From JBPOFY01 sp051252415 (GTDB taxonomy: Bacteria; Verrucomicrobiota; Verrucomicrobiia; Opitutales; Coraliomargaritaceae), in the NCBI GenBank assembly GCA_051252415.1, contig JBPOGA010000001.1, positions 62,001-126,000 of the forward strand: DNA of 64,000 nt. The letters run 5' to 3'. Shown piece after piece: positions 55,828 through 64,000 of this stretch. Position 1 is the stretch's first letter; the number at the start of each line of letters is the position of its first letter. Both the position numbers and the translations under genes were made by a program. The notes beneath the pieces are model-generated. The model saw only the letters and a list, made by a program, of their open reading frames with translations. It was not told the DNA's origin and made no database searches.

Positions 55828-56640
55828 TCAAGCTTTCTTCGGTAATTCAACGCCTAAACGCTTCAAGAACAGAGATAGCCCTTTAGGTAACTCAGCACAC
55901 ACATCCACCGCATCTCCTATTTTGCATCCCTCCAGGTGTAACGCAAGGCCACTAAATGCTGACACATTAAGCCCTCCGCCCTTCTTTCTAGGCAACAAAT
56001 CACGCCGCATAGGCGCCTCTGGCCCATCGTAATTAACATCCCCCATGACCGGTATACCGTGCACCGCCGCGTGCGCCCTCACTTGATGCGGACGAAACAA
56101 GGTCGTGCGGGCCTCCCAAACCGTGAAATCAGACGCCGATTCAGCCAGCAGTTCGAAATCGGTAAACGACTTCTTACCTTTTGCAGTAGAAGGAATCATC
56201 TTAGGTTTCACATTGTGAGGTAACAGTGGCGCATCCGCGGTAAAACGACCTTCCAACTCGGGCGGCTTAGGCCCTGCTACAAAAATGAAGCGAAATACAC
56301 ACTCACCCGAGCCAAACGAATTTTTCAAGCCTGTCAGCGCGTCACGATTCTTCGCAAACAGTGCAACGCCGCTCATGGCGGGGTCCATATAGTAGACGGA
56401 ACCAAACATAGTCGCTCCGCGTCGGACTAATTCAGGTTTACCCGCCTGCAGTTGCCCATTGAGCGCGGCATCCAGATTGGGGCATTTGCCATCCCAAGGA
56501 TACTCGCGAACTGCCAACCCGGCTGGTTTATCCAAGGCAACCCAAGCTTCAGCCTCTGCCAGCACTGCCAAGCGCATTGGCGCCTCCCCCATTGTTGGTG
56601 GCGGAAATCCGATGGCATTATCTTTTCTCGGCTGACTCAC
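55828..56640 (-). CDS. RluA-family pseudouridine synthase
   Basis: The 270-residue product matches the catalytic domain of RluA-type synthases. The aspartate that attacks the uridine is Asp86, in the context Y-Y-M-D-P-A-M-S-G instead of the usual H-R-L-D-x-x-T-S-G, so the Asp and the S-G are kept but His-Arg-Leu and Thr are changed. The later 'RPHQVRAHAAVHGIPVMGDV' motif is normal. No S4 domain precedes it. The start is uncertain: GTG at 56640 gives 270 residues, while ATG at 56592 or 56577 would remove a 16-21 residue leader. The RNA target is unknown. Confidence 0.82.
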   Translation of the reverse strand: MSQPRKDNAIGFPPPTMGEAPMRLAVLAEAEAWVALDKPAGLAVREYPWDGKCPNLDAALNGQLQAGKPELVRRGATMFGSVYYMDPAMSGVALFAKNRDALTGLKNSFGSGECVFRFIFVAGPKPPELEGRFTADAPLLPHNVKPKMIPSTAKGKKSFTDFELLAESASDFTVWEARTTLFRPHQVRAHAAVHGIPVMGDVNYDGPEAPMRRDLLPRKKGGGLNVSAFSGLALHLEGCKIGDAVDVCAELPKGLSLFLKRLGVELPKKA

Positions 56641-56670
56641 TAGGTATTCGCTATATCAAGATACAAAATA

Positions 56671-56698
56671 CCCTCGGACCGACTAGCGAATCCGAGGG
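56671..56698 (-). terminator. Probable terminator after rpsT
   Basis: CCCTCGGA (56671-56678) and TCCGAGGG (56691-56698) form an 8-bp GC-rich stem with a 12-nt loop, 22 bp after the rpsT stop. On the minus strand it is followed by TATTTTG, a short T-rich stretch. It is weaker than the other terminators here. Confidence 0.65.
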
Positions 56699-56720
56699 CA
56701 TCTATTGGGTTGGGGAAATA

Positions 56721-56978
56721 TTACGCAGCTACCAACGCAGCACAACGTGCCTTGTGGCGAGCAATCTTGTTATGATGCACAAGACCAGTCTTTGCAGCTT
56801 TATCTAAAGCGCCGATGTAAAGACGTGTTGCAGAAAGGATCTCATCCTTATCGCCCGATGCAGCAGCGGCTTCGACCTTCTTAGCCAAAGTCTTTAAGCG
56901 GCTCTTAATCTGACGATTACGAAGTGTACGAGTTTCCGTCTTACGGATATATTTAAGTGCTGATTTTGTGTTTGCCAT
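56721..56978 (-). CDS. rpsT: 30S ribosomal protein S20
   Basis: The 85-residue product has the normal length and the basic helical make-up of S20 (MANTKSALKYIRKTETRTLR, ending with the H-H-N-K-I-A-R-H-K-A-R pattern). It binds 16S rRNA. It is transcribed alone, with trpS upstream on the same strand (119-bp gap). A TTGACA-like hexamer on the minus strand (57026-57031) could be its -35 element, though no -10 is obvious at the right spacing. Confidence 0.98.
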   Translation of the reverse strand: MANTKSALKYIRKTETRTLRNRQIKSRLKTLAKKVEAAAASGDKDEILSATRLYIGALDKAAKTGLVHHNKIARHKARCAALVAA

Positions 56979-57097
56979 GTCTTGTAAAAGTTAAAACGCG
57001 GAAAAATGCTGCGAAGCATAGTGCCTGTCAAGGTAGAAAAAGGCTAAAAAGCCCCCTATTTACAGGATCTTAAAATGCCCCTGTTCGCAGTTATACA

Positions 57098-58162
57098 CTA
57101 GCGTGGGCGCTCGACGAATCCAGCTTTGCGATATACCTTGCCCAATACCTTGTATGCACGCTTTTGAGCTGCATCGGCTCCATTTTTAAGCACCGACTGT
57201 AAATAGGCCTTCTCGCCGATTAGCTCGTTATACTTCGCCTGCACAGGTTCGAGCACAGATATCACCGCGTCGGCCACCTCCTTCTTGAGGTCGCCATAGC
57301 CTTTACCAGCCAATCGCTCCTCGAGTTCACCGACCTCTCGACCGCTCATGGTAGAATAAATTTGCAGAAGATTGGTAACGCCGTGCTTGTCCTCACGAGC
57401 CACAATCTCACTGCCAGAGTCCGTCACCGCACTCATGATCTTCTTCTTAAGCACTTCTGGCTTATCGAGGATAAATAAGGTCGAGCTCTGATTCTCATCA
57501 CTCTTCGACATTTTCTTTTCTGGGTCTTGAAGCGACATGATGCGCGCCCCAGCCTTCGGGATAAATGGCTTTGGAATCGTGAAGGTTTCAGAGTAGTTAT
57601 GATTAAAGCGCTGTGCGAGGTCACGACAGAGCTCCAAATGCTGCTTCTGGTCGTTGCCCACAGGCACCGCATCGGCATTGTAGAGCAAGATATCTGCAGC
57701 CATCAGCACTGGATACATTAACAATCCAGAGTTCACCGAAGCCTGCGCACGAGCACCTTCATGTGAAAATTTAAGATCATTACTATCTTCGCTTGCCTTA
57801 AAACCAAGTTTCGCAGCCTTTTCCTTAAATTGCGTCATGCGCTGCAAGTCACCAATTGGTGTGATACAGCTAAGAAGCCATGCCAATTCAGTGTGCCCAG
57901 TCACGTGTGACTGGATAAAAATATTCGAACGCTCAGGATCGAGCCCACAGGCGATATACTGCGCAACACACGAAAGCGTATTCTTACGAAGCTCTGCGGG
58001 CGTGTATTTCACGGTGATTGCGTGCATATCCACCACACCGAAAAAGCAGTTGTAATCATCGAGCATGGTGGCCCAATTTTTAATCGCACCCAGGTAATTA
58101 CCGATCGTGAGGTCGCCGGTGGGTTGTGCACAAGTAAGGATGACTGGCTTTTCTTCGCTCAT
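57098..58162 (-). CDS. trpS: Tryptophanyl-tRNA synthetase
   Basis: The 354-residue product (from ATG 58162; an upstream GTG at 58186 would add eight residues without family support) has the class I motifs: HIGH-type 'LTIGNYLGAIKNW' and KMSKS in 'KKMSKSDENQ'. The opening 'KPVILTCAQPTGDLTIGN' aligns with the N-terminus of other bacterial TrpS proteins. It charges tRNA-Trp. It is divergent from the nucleoside transporter gene. Confidence 0.97.
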   Translation of the reverse strand: MSEEKPVILTCAQPTGDLTIGNYLGAIKNWATMLDDYNCFFGVVDMHAITVKYTPAELRKNTLSCVAQYIACGLDPERSNIFIQSHVTGHTELAWLLSCITPIGDLQRMTQFKEKAAKLGFKASEDSNDLKFSHEGARAQASVNSGLLMYPVLMAADILLYNADAVPVGNDQKQHLELCRDLAQRFNHNYSETFTIPKPFIPKAGARIMSLQDPEKKMSKSDENQSSTLFILDKPEVLKKKIMSAVTDSGSEIVAREDKHGVTNLLQIYSTMSGREVGELEERLAGKGYGDLKKEVADAVISVLEPVQAKYNELIGEKAYLQSVLKNGADAAQKRAYKVLGKVYRKAGFVERPR

Positions 58163-58315
58163 AAAGAGCCGATTGACGGCATCCACGCCAGACTTGTCAA
58201 CTCTACTCTCCCCATAGCTTTTGTCTTTAGAAGCTATCGCTTTCAGAAATTGAAACCTATTCTATCAATTTCAATGCACTTGCCAGCAACTAGATAGCGA
58301 TCCACATTTCCGATC

Positions 58316-59527
58316 ATGCTGATTAGTCTACTCGGATACTGCCTCCTTATCGCATTTGCGTGGCTATGTTCTACTTCGCGTAAACAAATTAATTGGCGAA
58401 CTATTGGAGGCGCAATTGCCATACAATTCGGCTTTGGCATATTAGTGCTCTATGTCCCTGCCGGTAAAACCGCGCTAACGAAACTCTCCGAAATCGTCGC
58501 AACCGTAATCGCATTTGGCAACGATGGCATCGTCTTTCTCTTCGGAGGGCTCAGTGATCCGTCACAAGGACTAGGCTTCATTTTCGCGTTTAAGGTGCTA
58601 CCAGTCATTATCTTTTTCTCTGCGCTCATTTCTGTGCTCTATTATCTGCGCGTCATGCCGGTCGTGGTTTCGATCTTCGGTGGTGCCATTCGTAAATTAC
58701 TCGGCACAAGTCGCGCCGAATCATTGAGCGCCACTGCCAATATTTTTGTTGGCCAAACCGAAGCACCACTCGCCATAAAGCCCTACCTCCCGCGCATGAC
58801 GCAATCCGAGTTTTTTGCGGTCATGGTTGGCGGGCTCGCCTCAATCGCGGGTAGCGTACTCGCAGGTTACGCGGCAATGGGGATTGAGCTAAAATTCCTA
58901 CTCGCCGCATGTTTCATGGCCGCGCCCGCTGGCCTGCTCTTTGCCAAACTGCTCATTCCCGAAACGGATACTCCGGACAACACTAGGCTGATCGATGTAA
59001 ACGATGACACGCCCGTAAACATCTTTGATGCCGCCGCACAAGGTGCTAGTGACGGCCTCAAACTCGCGCTCAACGTCGGTGCCATGCTTATTGCATTCAT
59101 CGGGCTTATCGCCTTGATCAATGGTCTACTCAGTTGGGCCGGAGGCCCATTTGGCTACGAATCGCTAAGCCTGCAACTACTCTTAGGCTACCTCTTTAGC
59201 CCGATCGCCTGGATTCTCGGAATCCCCTGGGATCAAGCAGTCACTGGTGGCTCTTTTATCGGCCAAAAACTCGTGCTCAATGAATTTGTAGCTTTTGCCG
59301 AATTTGGACCAATCGCCGAAACGCTCGCGCCACGCACTCAGGCGATCATTACTTTTGCGCTCTGTGGCTTTGCGAACTTTTCCTCCATTGCAATTCTCCT
59401 CGGAGGTCTCGGCAGCCTTGTGCCAGAACGTCGCCAAGAAATTGCCAAGCTAGGCCTCAAAGCAGTGCTCGCGGGCACCTTGGCAAACCTCTCCAGCGCA
59501 GCGATCGCGGGCATACTTATTAGCTAA
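58316..59527 (+). CDS. Concentrative nucleoside transporter (NupC/CNT family)
   Basis: The 403-residue product has the length and helix pattern of CNT transporters, which import nucleosides with sodium or protons. Visible family blocks are 'FVGQTEAPLAIKPYLPRMTQ', 'MVGGLASIAGSVLAGYAAMG' and 'LCGFANFSSIAILLGGLGSL'. The start fits a first helix immediately after the ATG (MLISLLGYCLLIAFAW). It stands alone; the convergent gene 36 bp downstream is the YggS-type gene. The substrate specificity (purine or pyrimidine) is not predicted. Confidence 0.94.
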   Translation: MLISLLGYCLLIAFAWLCSTSRKQINWRTIGGAIAIQFGFGILVLYVPAGKTALTKLSEIVATVIAFGNDGIVFLFGGLSDPSQGLGFIFAFKVLPVIIFFSALISVLYYLRVMPVVVSIFGGAIRKLLGTSRAESLSATANIFVGQTEAPLAIKPYLPRMTQSEFFAVMVGGLASIAGSVLAGYAAMGIELKFLLAACFMAAPAGLLFAKLLIPETDTPDNTRLIDVNDDTPVNIFDAAAQGASDGLKLALNVGAMLIAFIGLIALINGLLSWAGGPFGYESLSLQLLLGYLFSPIAWILGIPWDQAVTGGSFIGQKLVLNEFVAFAEFGPIAETLAPRTQAIITFALCGFANFSSIAILLGGLGSLVPERRQEIAKLGLKAVLAGTLANLSSAAIAGILIS

Positions 59528-59563
59528 ATACGCCATACCATCGATAAGTTGCGCAGCCAGGAA

Positions 59564-60259
59564 TCAACGCCTTGCACCATAAAGCGCTGTTCCCACGCGA
59601 ATTTGCGTCGAACCTGCTGCAATTGCTAGTTCGAGATCTCCAGTCATACCCATGGACAGATCGGGTAATGCGACCTGAAACTGTGTTGCTAAGTCATCAC
59701 GCAAGTGCCTTAAGCCCTCAAAAGCAGCTTTAGCCACATCCATATCATCGTCCAGCGGGGCAATGGTCATTAGCCCTCCTACTCGAACATTTGGGAGAGC
59801 CAGCGCTTGCTCCAAGGCCTGTTGCATAGCTTCAACTCGAAAGCCATATTTATTAGGATCTTCGCCAACATTGCATTGCAGTAGTATCTCTAATTGCTTG
59901 CCAAGCTCACCCGCTTGACGATCTAGGCGTCCCAAAAGTTTCAATGAATCCACCGATTGAACTCGATCAAAAATCGCCACCGCGTCTTTAACCTTATTCG
60001 ACTGTAAATGGCCAATGAGTTCCCAGCGCACAGCGGGTGCCCCCATCTGTGAGAACTTAGCATTCGCCTCCTGCACGCGATTCTCCCCTACAGCAGAAAG
60101 GCCTGCACGGGCAGCATACTGCACAGCATCCAGAGGGTGATTCTTAGTAACTGGCAACAAAGAGACACTCTTCTCATCACGCCTAACCGCCTGACACGCA
60201 TCAGCTATACGACGCTGCACTGCAGTTAAATTTTGCGAAAATTCCTCAAATGTAATCAT
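59564..60259 (-). CDS. yggS: YggS-type PLP homeostasis protein
   Basis: The ATG at 60259 gives 231 residues; an earlier TTG would add two. The PLP-binding Lys is in L-P-V-T-K-N (about residue 39), and the family block 'RWELIGHLQSNKV' and the C-terminal 'SMGMTGDLELAIAAGSTQIR' and 'VGTALYGAR' are present. The protein has no catalytic activity in other bacteria and instead controls PLP levels. It has the usual length. It starts divergently from a LysR-type regulator, sharing a 94-bp gap. Confidence 0.93.
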   Translation of the reverse strand: MITFEEFSQNLTAVQRRIADACQAVRRDEKSVSLLPVTKNHPLDAVQYAARAGLSAVGENRVQEANAKFSQMGAPAVRWELIGHLQSNKVKDAVAIFDRVQSVDSLKLLGRLDRQAGELGKQLEILLQCNVGEDPNKYGFRVEAMQQALEQALALPNVRVGGLMTIAPLDDDMDVAKAAFEGLRHLRDDLATQFQVALPDLSMGMTGDLELAIAAGSTQIRVGTALYGARR

Positions 60260-60284
60260 GGTCAATAAGCAGAATTGTTAATCA

Positions 60285-60304
60285 AAATCTGCGAGATAAG
60301 ATTT
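60285..60304. promoter_or_regulatory. Inverted repeat in the LysR/yggS divergent gap
   Basis: AAATCT (60285-60290) and AGATTT (60299-60304) are inverted with an 8-bp spacer, giving the T-N11-A kind of site used by LysR-type regulators. It lies 50 bp upstream of the LysR gene and just upstream of yggS. The assignment is by position and pattern only. Confidence 0.35.
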
Positions 60305-60353
60305 GCTTTTTATGATATTGCAAAGCCATTAGTAATAGTTATACCGCTTACTT

Positions 60354-61256
60354 ATGCACGTCGAAAACTTCAAAATATTCTCCGATTTAGTCGAGAGCGA
60401 AAGCTTCTCCCGCGCCGCTAAATTGAACGGCATAACACAGTCTGCTGTCAGCCAACAGCTACGAGCGATGGAGAAACATTTCAATATCCTCATTGTTGAT
60501 CGTAGCCAAAAACAATTTCGTCTCACACGCGAGGGTCAAAAATTGTATGAATCGGCAAAGGAGATTCTTTATCTATACGACAAGCTCAACAGCGAGCTAC
60601 AAGAGATGAAGAAAGTAATCAGCGGCACAATTCATATCTCCACAGTTTACAGTATCGGCCTGCACGAATTACCTCCCTACGTAAAAGTATTTCTCGCGAA
60701 ATTCCCTGAGGTAAACATCCGTGTTGAATACCGTCGTGCGAACATGGTCTACGAAGACATTTTGACGAACTCCATCGACCTTGGACTCATCGCCTACCCA
60801 CAAAAACACAAACAACTTGAGGTGCTCCCTTTTCATGACGACGTGCTTGTTCTTGTCGTCAGCCCCGAACACCCATTGGCCAATAGTAAGGGTGTCGAAC
60901 TTGAAGACATTGCTGGCCAGAAATTCATTGGTTTCGAACCAGATATTCCAACTCGTAAAGCAACCGACCAAATTTTCCGCGAAGCCAACATTGAATGTGA
61001 TCCTGTGATGGAATTCGACAATGTTGAAACAGTAAAACGTGCCGTCGAGATTAATGCCGGCATCGCCATCTTGCCCCAGACCACGGTCGTCCGCGAAGAA
61101 GCACAAGGCTTGCTCAAAGTCATCAAGTTTAAATCGAAGGTCTACAAACGCCCACTTGCACTCATCCACCGCAAAGGCCGCGTGCTCACACCTGCGATGA
61201 AAAAACTTATCGAGCTACTCACATCAAAAGATCTCAACAGTCTAGAAACCAAGTAA
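60354..61256 (+). CDS. LysR-family transcriptional regulator
   Basis: The 300-residue product has the LysR helix-turn-helix at about residues 4-62 ('ESESFSRAAKLNGITQSAVS', 'QQLRAMEKHFNILIVDRSQK') and a substrate-binding domain from about residue 90. It is of average length for the family. It is divergent from yggS and ends 5 bp from the convergent metal transporter genes. Its similarity is closest to the CysL/CysB-like branch by eye, but the ligand cannot be predicted. A control site may lie at 60285-60304. Confidence 0.92.
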   Translation: MHVENFKIFSDLVESESFSRAAKLNGITQSAVSQQLRAMEKHFNILIVDRSQKQFRLTREGQKLYESAKEILYLYDKLNSELQEMKKVISGTIHISTVYSIGLHELPPYVKVFLAKFPEVNIRVEYRRANMVYEDILTNSIDLGLIAYPQKHKQLEVLPFHDDVLVLVVSPEHPLANSKGVELEDIAGQKFIGFEPDIPTRKATDQIFREANIECDPVMEFDNVETVKRAVEINAGIAILPQTTVVREEAQGLLKVIKFKSKVYKRPLALIHRKGRVLTPAMKKLIELLTSKDLNSLETK

Positions 61257-61261
61257 GCAGG

Positions 61262-62230
61262 CTATTTAGATTCAACATCACTGTTCAGTTCGACTGGAGT
61301 CACTGCTTCCAGTCGACGGAAGCGTTTGACTAAGATGCCATAACGTGGCGCGCAGAAGAGCACCACGAGGAATAGCAAGCCAGACATTACGGCCATCATT
61401 CCAGAGGTTGAAGTCGTTTCGACTACTGATGGATCAAAGCCCAGTAAGCTCGGAACATGCAAAGCAGAAAGATGCCCTAGCACCGCCGTGATGATCGACA
61501 GCAACACACTGAGCAGCACCATTCGATCTAACCGATCCGTCAATAAGTGCGCCGTCGCGGCAGGCACGATCAGCATCGCAATCACGATGATACTACCGAC
61601 CGCCTCAAATGCTGCTACAGTTGTAACTGCAACCAAAGTCATCAACAAATAGTGCATCACGTTCGCACTAATCCCCATAGTTGTGGCGAGTTCTGAATCA
61701 AAGGACGCAATACGTAGCTCCTTAAAGAAGAGCACCACAAACGAAGCATTAATCACACACATGATAGAAAGCACAATGGCCGCTCGCGGCACATCGAGTG
61801 TCACTCCAAATACAGTCGGTTGCCACACTACATCAAGTGGCGTAAGTTCAATCGCACCGTAGAGCACGCAACTTGCATCAAGATCAACATGATCCGCCGC
61901 CTGAACAATCAGTAACAATCCGAGAGCAAACAAAGTGGTAAACACTATGCCCATAGACGCACCTTCATCAACCTTGCCAAAACGACTCACCCACTGAGTA
62001 AAAACCGCGGTCAAAACACCGACAACCGCCGCGCCTATAAACATAGTTAAACTCGCGCGGGCACCTGTCACAAGAAACGCAATAGCCAACCCAGGCAGCA
62101 CCGCATGACTGATAGCGTCGCCCATCATACTCATTCGCCGCAGAACCAGAAAGTTCCCCAACAGCGCACAGGAAATCGCTGCCAACATTCCGATGAGCAC
62201 AATCCACGTATCTATCCAAAACCACTGCAT
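61262..62230 (-). CDS. Metal ABC transporter permease (ABC-3 family)
   Basis: The 322-residue product has eight or nine hydrophobic helices and the ABC-3 signature, with 'RRMSMMGDAISHAVLPGLAI' at about residues 31-50. This family carries Zn, Mn or Fe. It is the second permease of the cluster, 28 bp after the permease-DtxR fusion gene. The C-terminal cytoplasmic tail is Val/Glu-rich and has no domain. A substrate-binding protein is not seen in the window and may lie to the right of the edge. It is convergent with the LysR gene. Confidence 0.93.
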   Translation of the reverse strand: MQWFWIDTWIVLIGMLAAISCALLGNFLVLRRMSMMGDAISHAVLPGLAIAFLVTGARASLTMFIGAAVVGVLTAVFTQWVSRFGKVDEGASMGIVFTTLFALGLLLIVQAADHVDLDASCVLYGAIELTPLDVVWQPTVFGVTLDVPRAAIVLSIMCVINASFVVLFFKELRIASFDSELATTMGISANVMHYLLMTLVAVTTVAAFEAVGSIIVIAMLIVPAATAHLLTDRLDRMVLLSVLLSIITAVLGHLSALHVPSLLGFDPSVVETTSTSGMMAVMSGLLFLVVLFCAPRYGILVKRFRRLEAVTPVELNSDVESK

Positions 62231-62258
62231 TTTAATAATTTTAATTCCTAATTCCTAA

Positions 62259-63614
62259 TCAGTCTCCTGGTTGAATTGGGTGCGGACTAATTGGCACCGC
62301 GCTAGCTTCGACAGGGCGATACGTTTGCAATTTGCTCTCCAAGAGAGCCACCATTTTACCGCCCAAGATGTGCTCCACTGCATCCGCATCACGGTCAACA
62401 CGACTCGTCGCGACATCTGCATACTCAATTAAATATAATTCCCAAAGGCGATGATTACGTGTCACCTGCGCAGCCGCCTCAAGCCCAGTCTCGGTAAGCA
62501 CAAGCGCACCCTCTTTACCAACGCCTTCGATCAAACCTTCATTATATGCCAAGCGCATATAACGACGTAGATGGTGATCACTCCATGTGCGACGACCACG
62601 CACCTGACGAAACGGCACAGGGCGCACCTGTATTTGCTCACCCGATACACCATCTGCTTCAAGAATTTCATAAAGTGCACGCAATAAGTGCTGCCTACCC
62701 ACGCTACGTTTTAGATCCCATTGGCGATAAGCACGAATCAACACACCGCGTTCCGAACCAATTAGCATACTCACCATGAAACAGAGGGCGGCCACCAAAA
62801 CTATCAAAGCCCCTGCTGGCATATTAGGAACTAGCGCACTGACACTCGCTCCGAGCCAACCACTCAAACCACCAATCACTGCGGATAGAAAGAGCATTCG
62901 ATCGAGTTTATCCGTCCAAAAACGTGCCGCTGCTGCGGGTGTAATGAGAAATGCAATAATCAGAATCAAACCAACCGCTTGTAATCCAGCAACCGTCACT
63001 GCAGTGACCAAGCCTAATAGCAAGATGTCTAAGCGCTTAACGGGCCAGCCTTGAGCAGACGCATACGCCTCATCAAAACAGAGCAATCGAAATTCCTTAA
63101 ATAGAAGTAACGAAAGCACTAACACGCAAATCGTCACTACAGTCAGCAGCCAAAAATCGCTCAACACCATCGACGCCGTCTTACCGTATATAAAAGACTC
63201 AAGCCCAGCTGCCGCACCATCAGGCATCTTGGTCACCATTGTCAGCAATGCCACACCCGCGCCAAAGAACACAGAGAGCACAATGCCCATCGCAGCATCG
63301 TCTTTAATTCGTGAATGATTACGGATAAACAAAACAGCCGCACATCCCAGCACACCTGTAATCGTTGCACCAATTAGAAGAACTGGCAGCGATTTACCCT
63401 GACCACCCAGCATCACGCTTACCATAAAGGCGAGACACACACCTGGAAGTGTCGCATGTGAGAGTGTATCCCCCATCAGTGAGCGTTTACGTAATAACAA
63501 AAAACCGCCCATCAAACCACAAGCACAGCCCAAGAGCATGGTGCAAATGACCACGAGCCGCGTATTATAATTACGCAGAAACAAGACTTCGATAATCTCC
63601 GAGAACTCAATCAC
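62259..63614 (-). CDS. Metal ABC permease fused to a DtxR-like regulator domain
   Basis: The start is GTG at 63614. Residues 1-285 are an ABC-3 permease ('RKRSLMGDTLSHATLPGVCL', 'GLQAVGLILIIAFLITPAAA'). From about residue 309 the sequence changes to a winged helix ('HLLRALYEILEADG', 'YNEGLIEGVGKEGALVLTET') and then a DtxR-type dimerisation/metal-binding part ('RNHRLWELYLIEYADVA', E414-H415), so this is a permease joined to an iron/manganese-dependent repressor-like domain. The order is the same as in chlamydial YtgC-YtgR, where the regulator is cut off to act on DNA. The gene lies 3 bp after the ATPase gene and 28 bp before the second permease gene. Confidence 0.9.
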   Translation of the reverse strand: MIEFSEIIEVLFLRNYNTRLVVICTMLLGCACGLMGGFLLLRKRSLMGDTLSHATLPGVCLAFMVSVMLGGQGKSLPVLLIGATITGVLGCAAVLFIRNHSRIKDDAAMGIVLSVFFGAGVALLTMVTKMPDGAAAGLESFIYGKTASMVLSDFWLLTVVTICVLVLSLLLFKEFRLLCFDEAYASAQGWPVKRLDILLLGLVTAVTVAGLQAVGLILIIAFLITPAAAARFWTDKLDRMLFLSAVIGGLSGWLGASVSALVPNMPAGALIVLVAALCFMVSMLIGSERGVLIRAYRQWDLKRSVGRQHLLRALYEILEADGVSGEQIQVRPVPFRQVRGRRTWSDHHLRRYMRLAYNEGLIEGVGKEGALVLTETGLEAAAQVTRNHRLWELYLIEYADVATSRVDRDADAVEHILGGKMVALLESKLQTYRPVEASAVPISPHPIQPGD

Positions 63615-63617
63615 AGT

Positions 63618-64000
63618 TTATTGGGATTTAGCTAGTTTCTCTGCAGCTTCGGTAAACAACGACAACTTCCCACCATAAGTCTTGCGCAAGTTCTCAGGCG
63701 TAAAGACTTCATCCGTCGGACCATTCGCCACGACGCGCATGTTCAACAAAACCGTCCAATCAAAATACTGTGGCACTGTTGCCAAATCGTGGTGCACCAC
63801 TAAGCAGGTCTTACCACGCTGTTGGAGCTCCTTGAGAAGTTCGACAATCGCTCGCTCCGTTGCCGCATCAACTGCAGCAAAGGGCTCATCCATAAAATAA
63901 ATGTCCGCATCTTGCACCAGCGCTCGAGCCAAGAACGTGCGTTGTTGTTGACCGCCGGACAACTGACTAATCTGACGATTTGCGTAATCAGCAAGTCCAA
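63618..64000 (-). CDS. Metal ABC transporter ATPase, 3' part only
   Basis: Only the C-terminal 126 residues are inside the window; the gene starts beyond 64000. The visible part begins near G-L-A-D-Y-A-N and contains the signature 'QLSGGQQQRTFLARAL', Walker B 'IYFMDEPFAAVD', the H-loop 'VVHHDLATV' and the usual end. A TTG within the signature should not be taken as a start. It pairs with the two permeases to the left to form a Zn/Mn/Fe-type importer. The first permease gene starts 3 bp after its stop. Confidence 0.95.
   Translation of the reverse strand, partial: GLADYANRQISQLSGGQQQRTFLARALVQDADIYFMDEPFAAVDAATERAIVELLKELQQRGKTCLVVHHDLATVPQYFDWTVLLNMRVVANGPTDEVFTPENLRKTYGGKLSLFTEAAEKLAKSQ

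Overview
The window looks like chromosomal DNA from a marine or polysaccharide-degrading Verrucomicrobiota, most likely Opitutae/Puniceicoccales-like. This is inferred from gene content: several Tat-exported Gfo/Idh/MocA oxidoreductases, a tandem DUF1080 protein, a secreted sulfatase, an ECF sigma factor paired with an anti-sigma/vWA fusion, a 31-residue AURKAIP1/COX24-type ribosomal-like protein, a metal permease fused to a DtxR-like domain (known from the sister phylum Chlamydiae), and many start codons without a clear Shine-Dalgarno sequence. I saw no tRNA, rRNA, CRISPR array, transposase or phage gene.

Region by region. Positions 1-1050 hold a small minus-strand cluster of unknown genes. 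Positions 1051-12169 hold a ROK repressor gene divergent from seven plus-strand genes: two tandem Tat-exported oxidoreductases, a double DUF1080 protein, a sulfatase, a twelve-helix-type transporter with an Nramp-like fold but altered metal motifs, a cytoplasmic Gfo/Idh/MocA dehydrogenase and a TIM-barrel isomerase. A perfect 17-bp palindrome lies in the divergent promoter. Together they read as a catabolic operon for a (sulfated) glycoside attacked through 3-keto chemistry. Positions 12416-15194 hold a second short set: a DoxX-like membrane protein, a fourth oxidoreductase and a discoidin-like lipoprotein, ended by a strong terminator. Positions 15195-15928 are repeat-rich, with a nested hairpin.

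Positions 15929-22605 carry a minus-strand ABCG-type transporter, lipoprotein and TPR-like operon, some unknown genes, and a 302-bp sequence present twice at an offset of exactly 400 bp. Positions 22675-25616 hold the ECF sigma factor and its membrane-bound vWA/anti-sigma partner. Positions 25850-42098 are mostly housekeeping: acyl-activating enzyme, Obg GTPase, Ppx/GppA phosphatase, hisD, a LolA-like protein, guaA, a zinc-ribbon micro-protein, smc, a LOG-family protein, kdsD and a rhomboid protease.

Positions 42866-55283 form a type IV pilus assembly operon (pilM, N, O, a P-position gene, Q) followed by a 2515-residue secreted protein made of an RCC1-type propeller, CARDB modules and three jelly-roll-like modules about 440 residues apart. 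Positions 55658-64000 hold translation genes (31-aa basic protein, a pseudouridine synthase, rpsT, trpS), a nucleoside transporter, a PLP-binding YggS protein, a LysR regulator, and a metal ABC transporter whose ATPase runs off the right edge and whose second permease carries a DtxR-like regulator domain.

The strongest candidates for something under-described are the pilus-operon-linked giant RCC1/CARDB protein, the ROK-controlled 3-keto-glycoside/sulfatase operon with its non-canonical Nramp-fold transporter, and the permease-repressor fusion.
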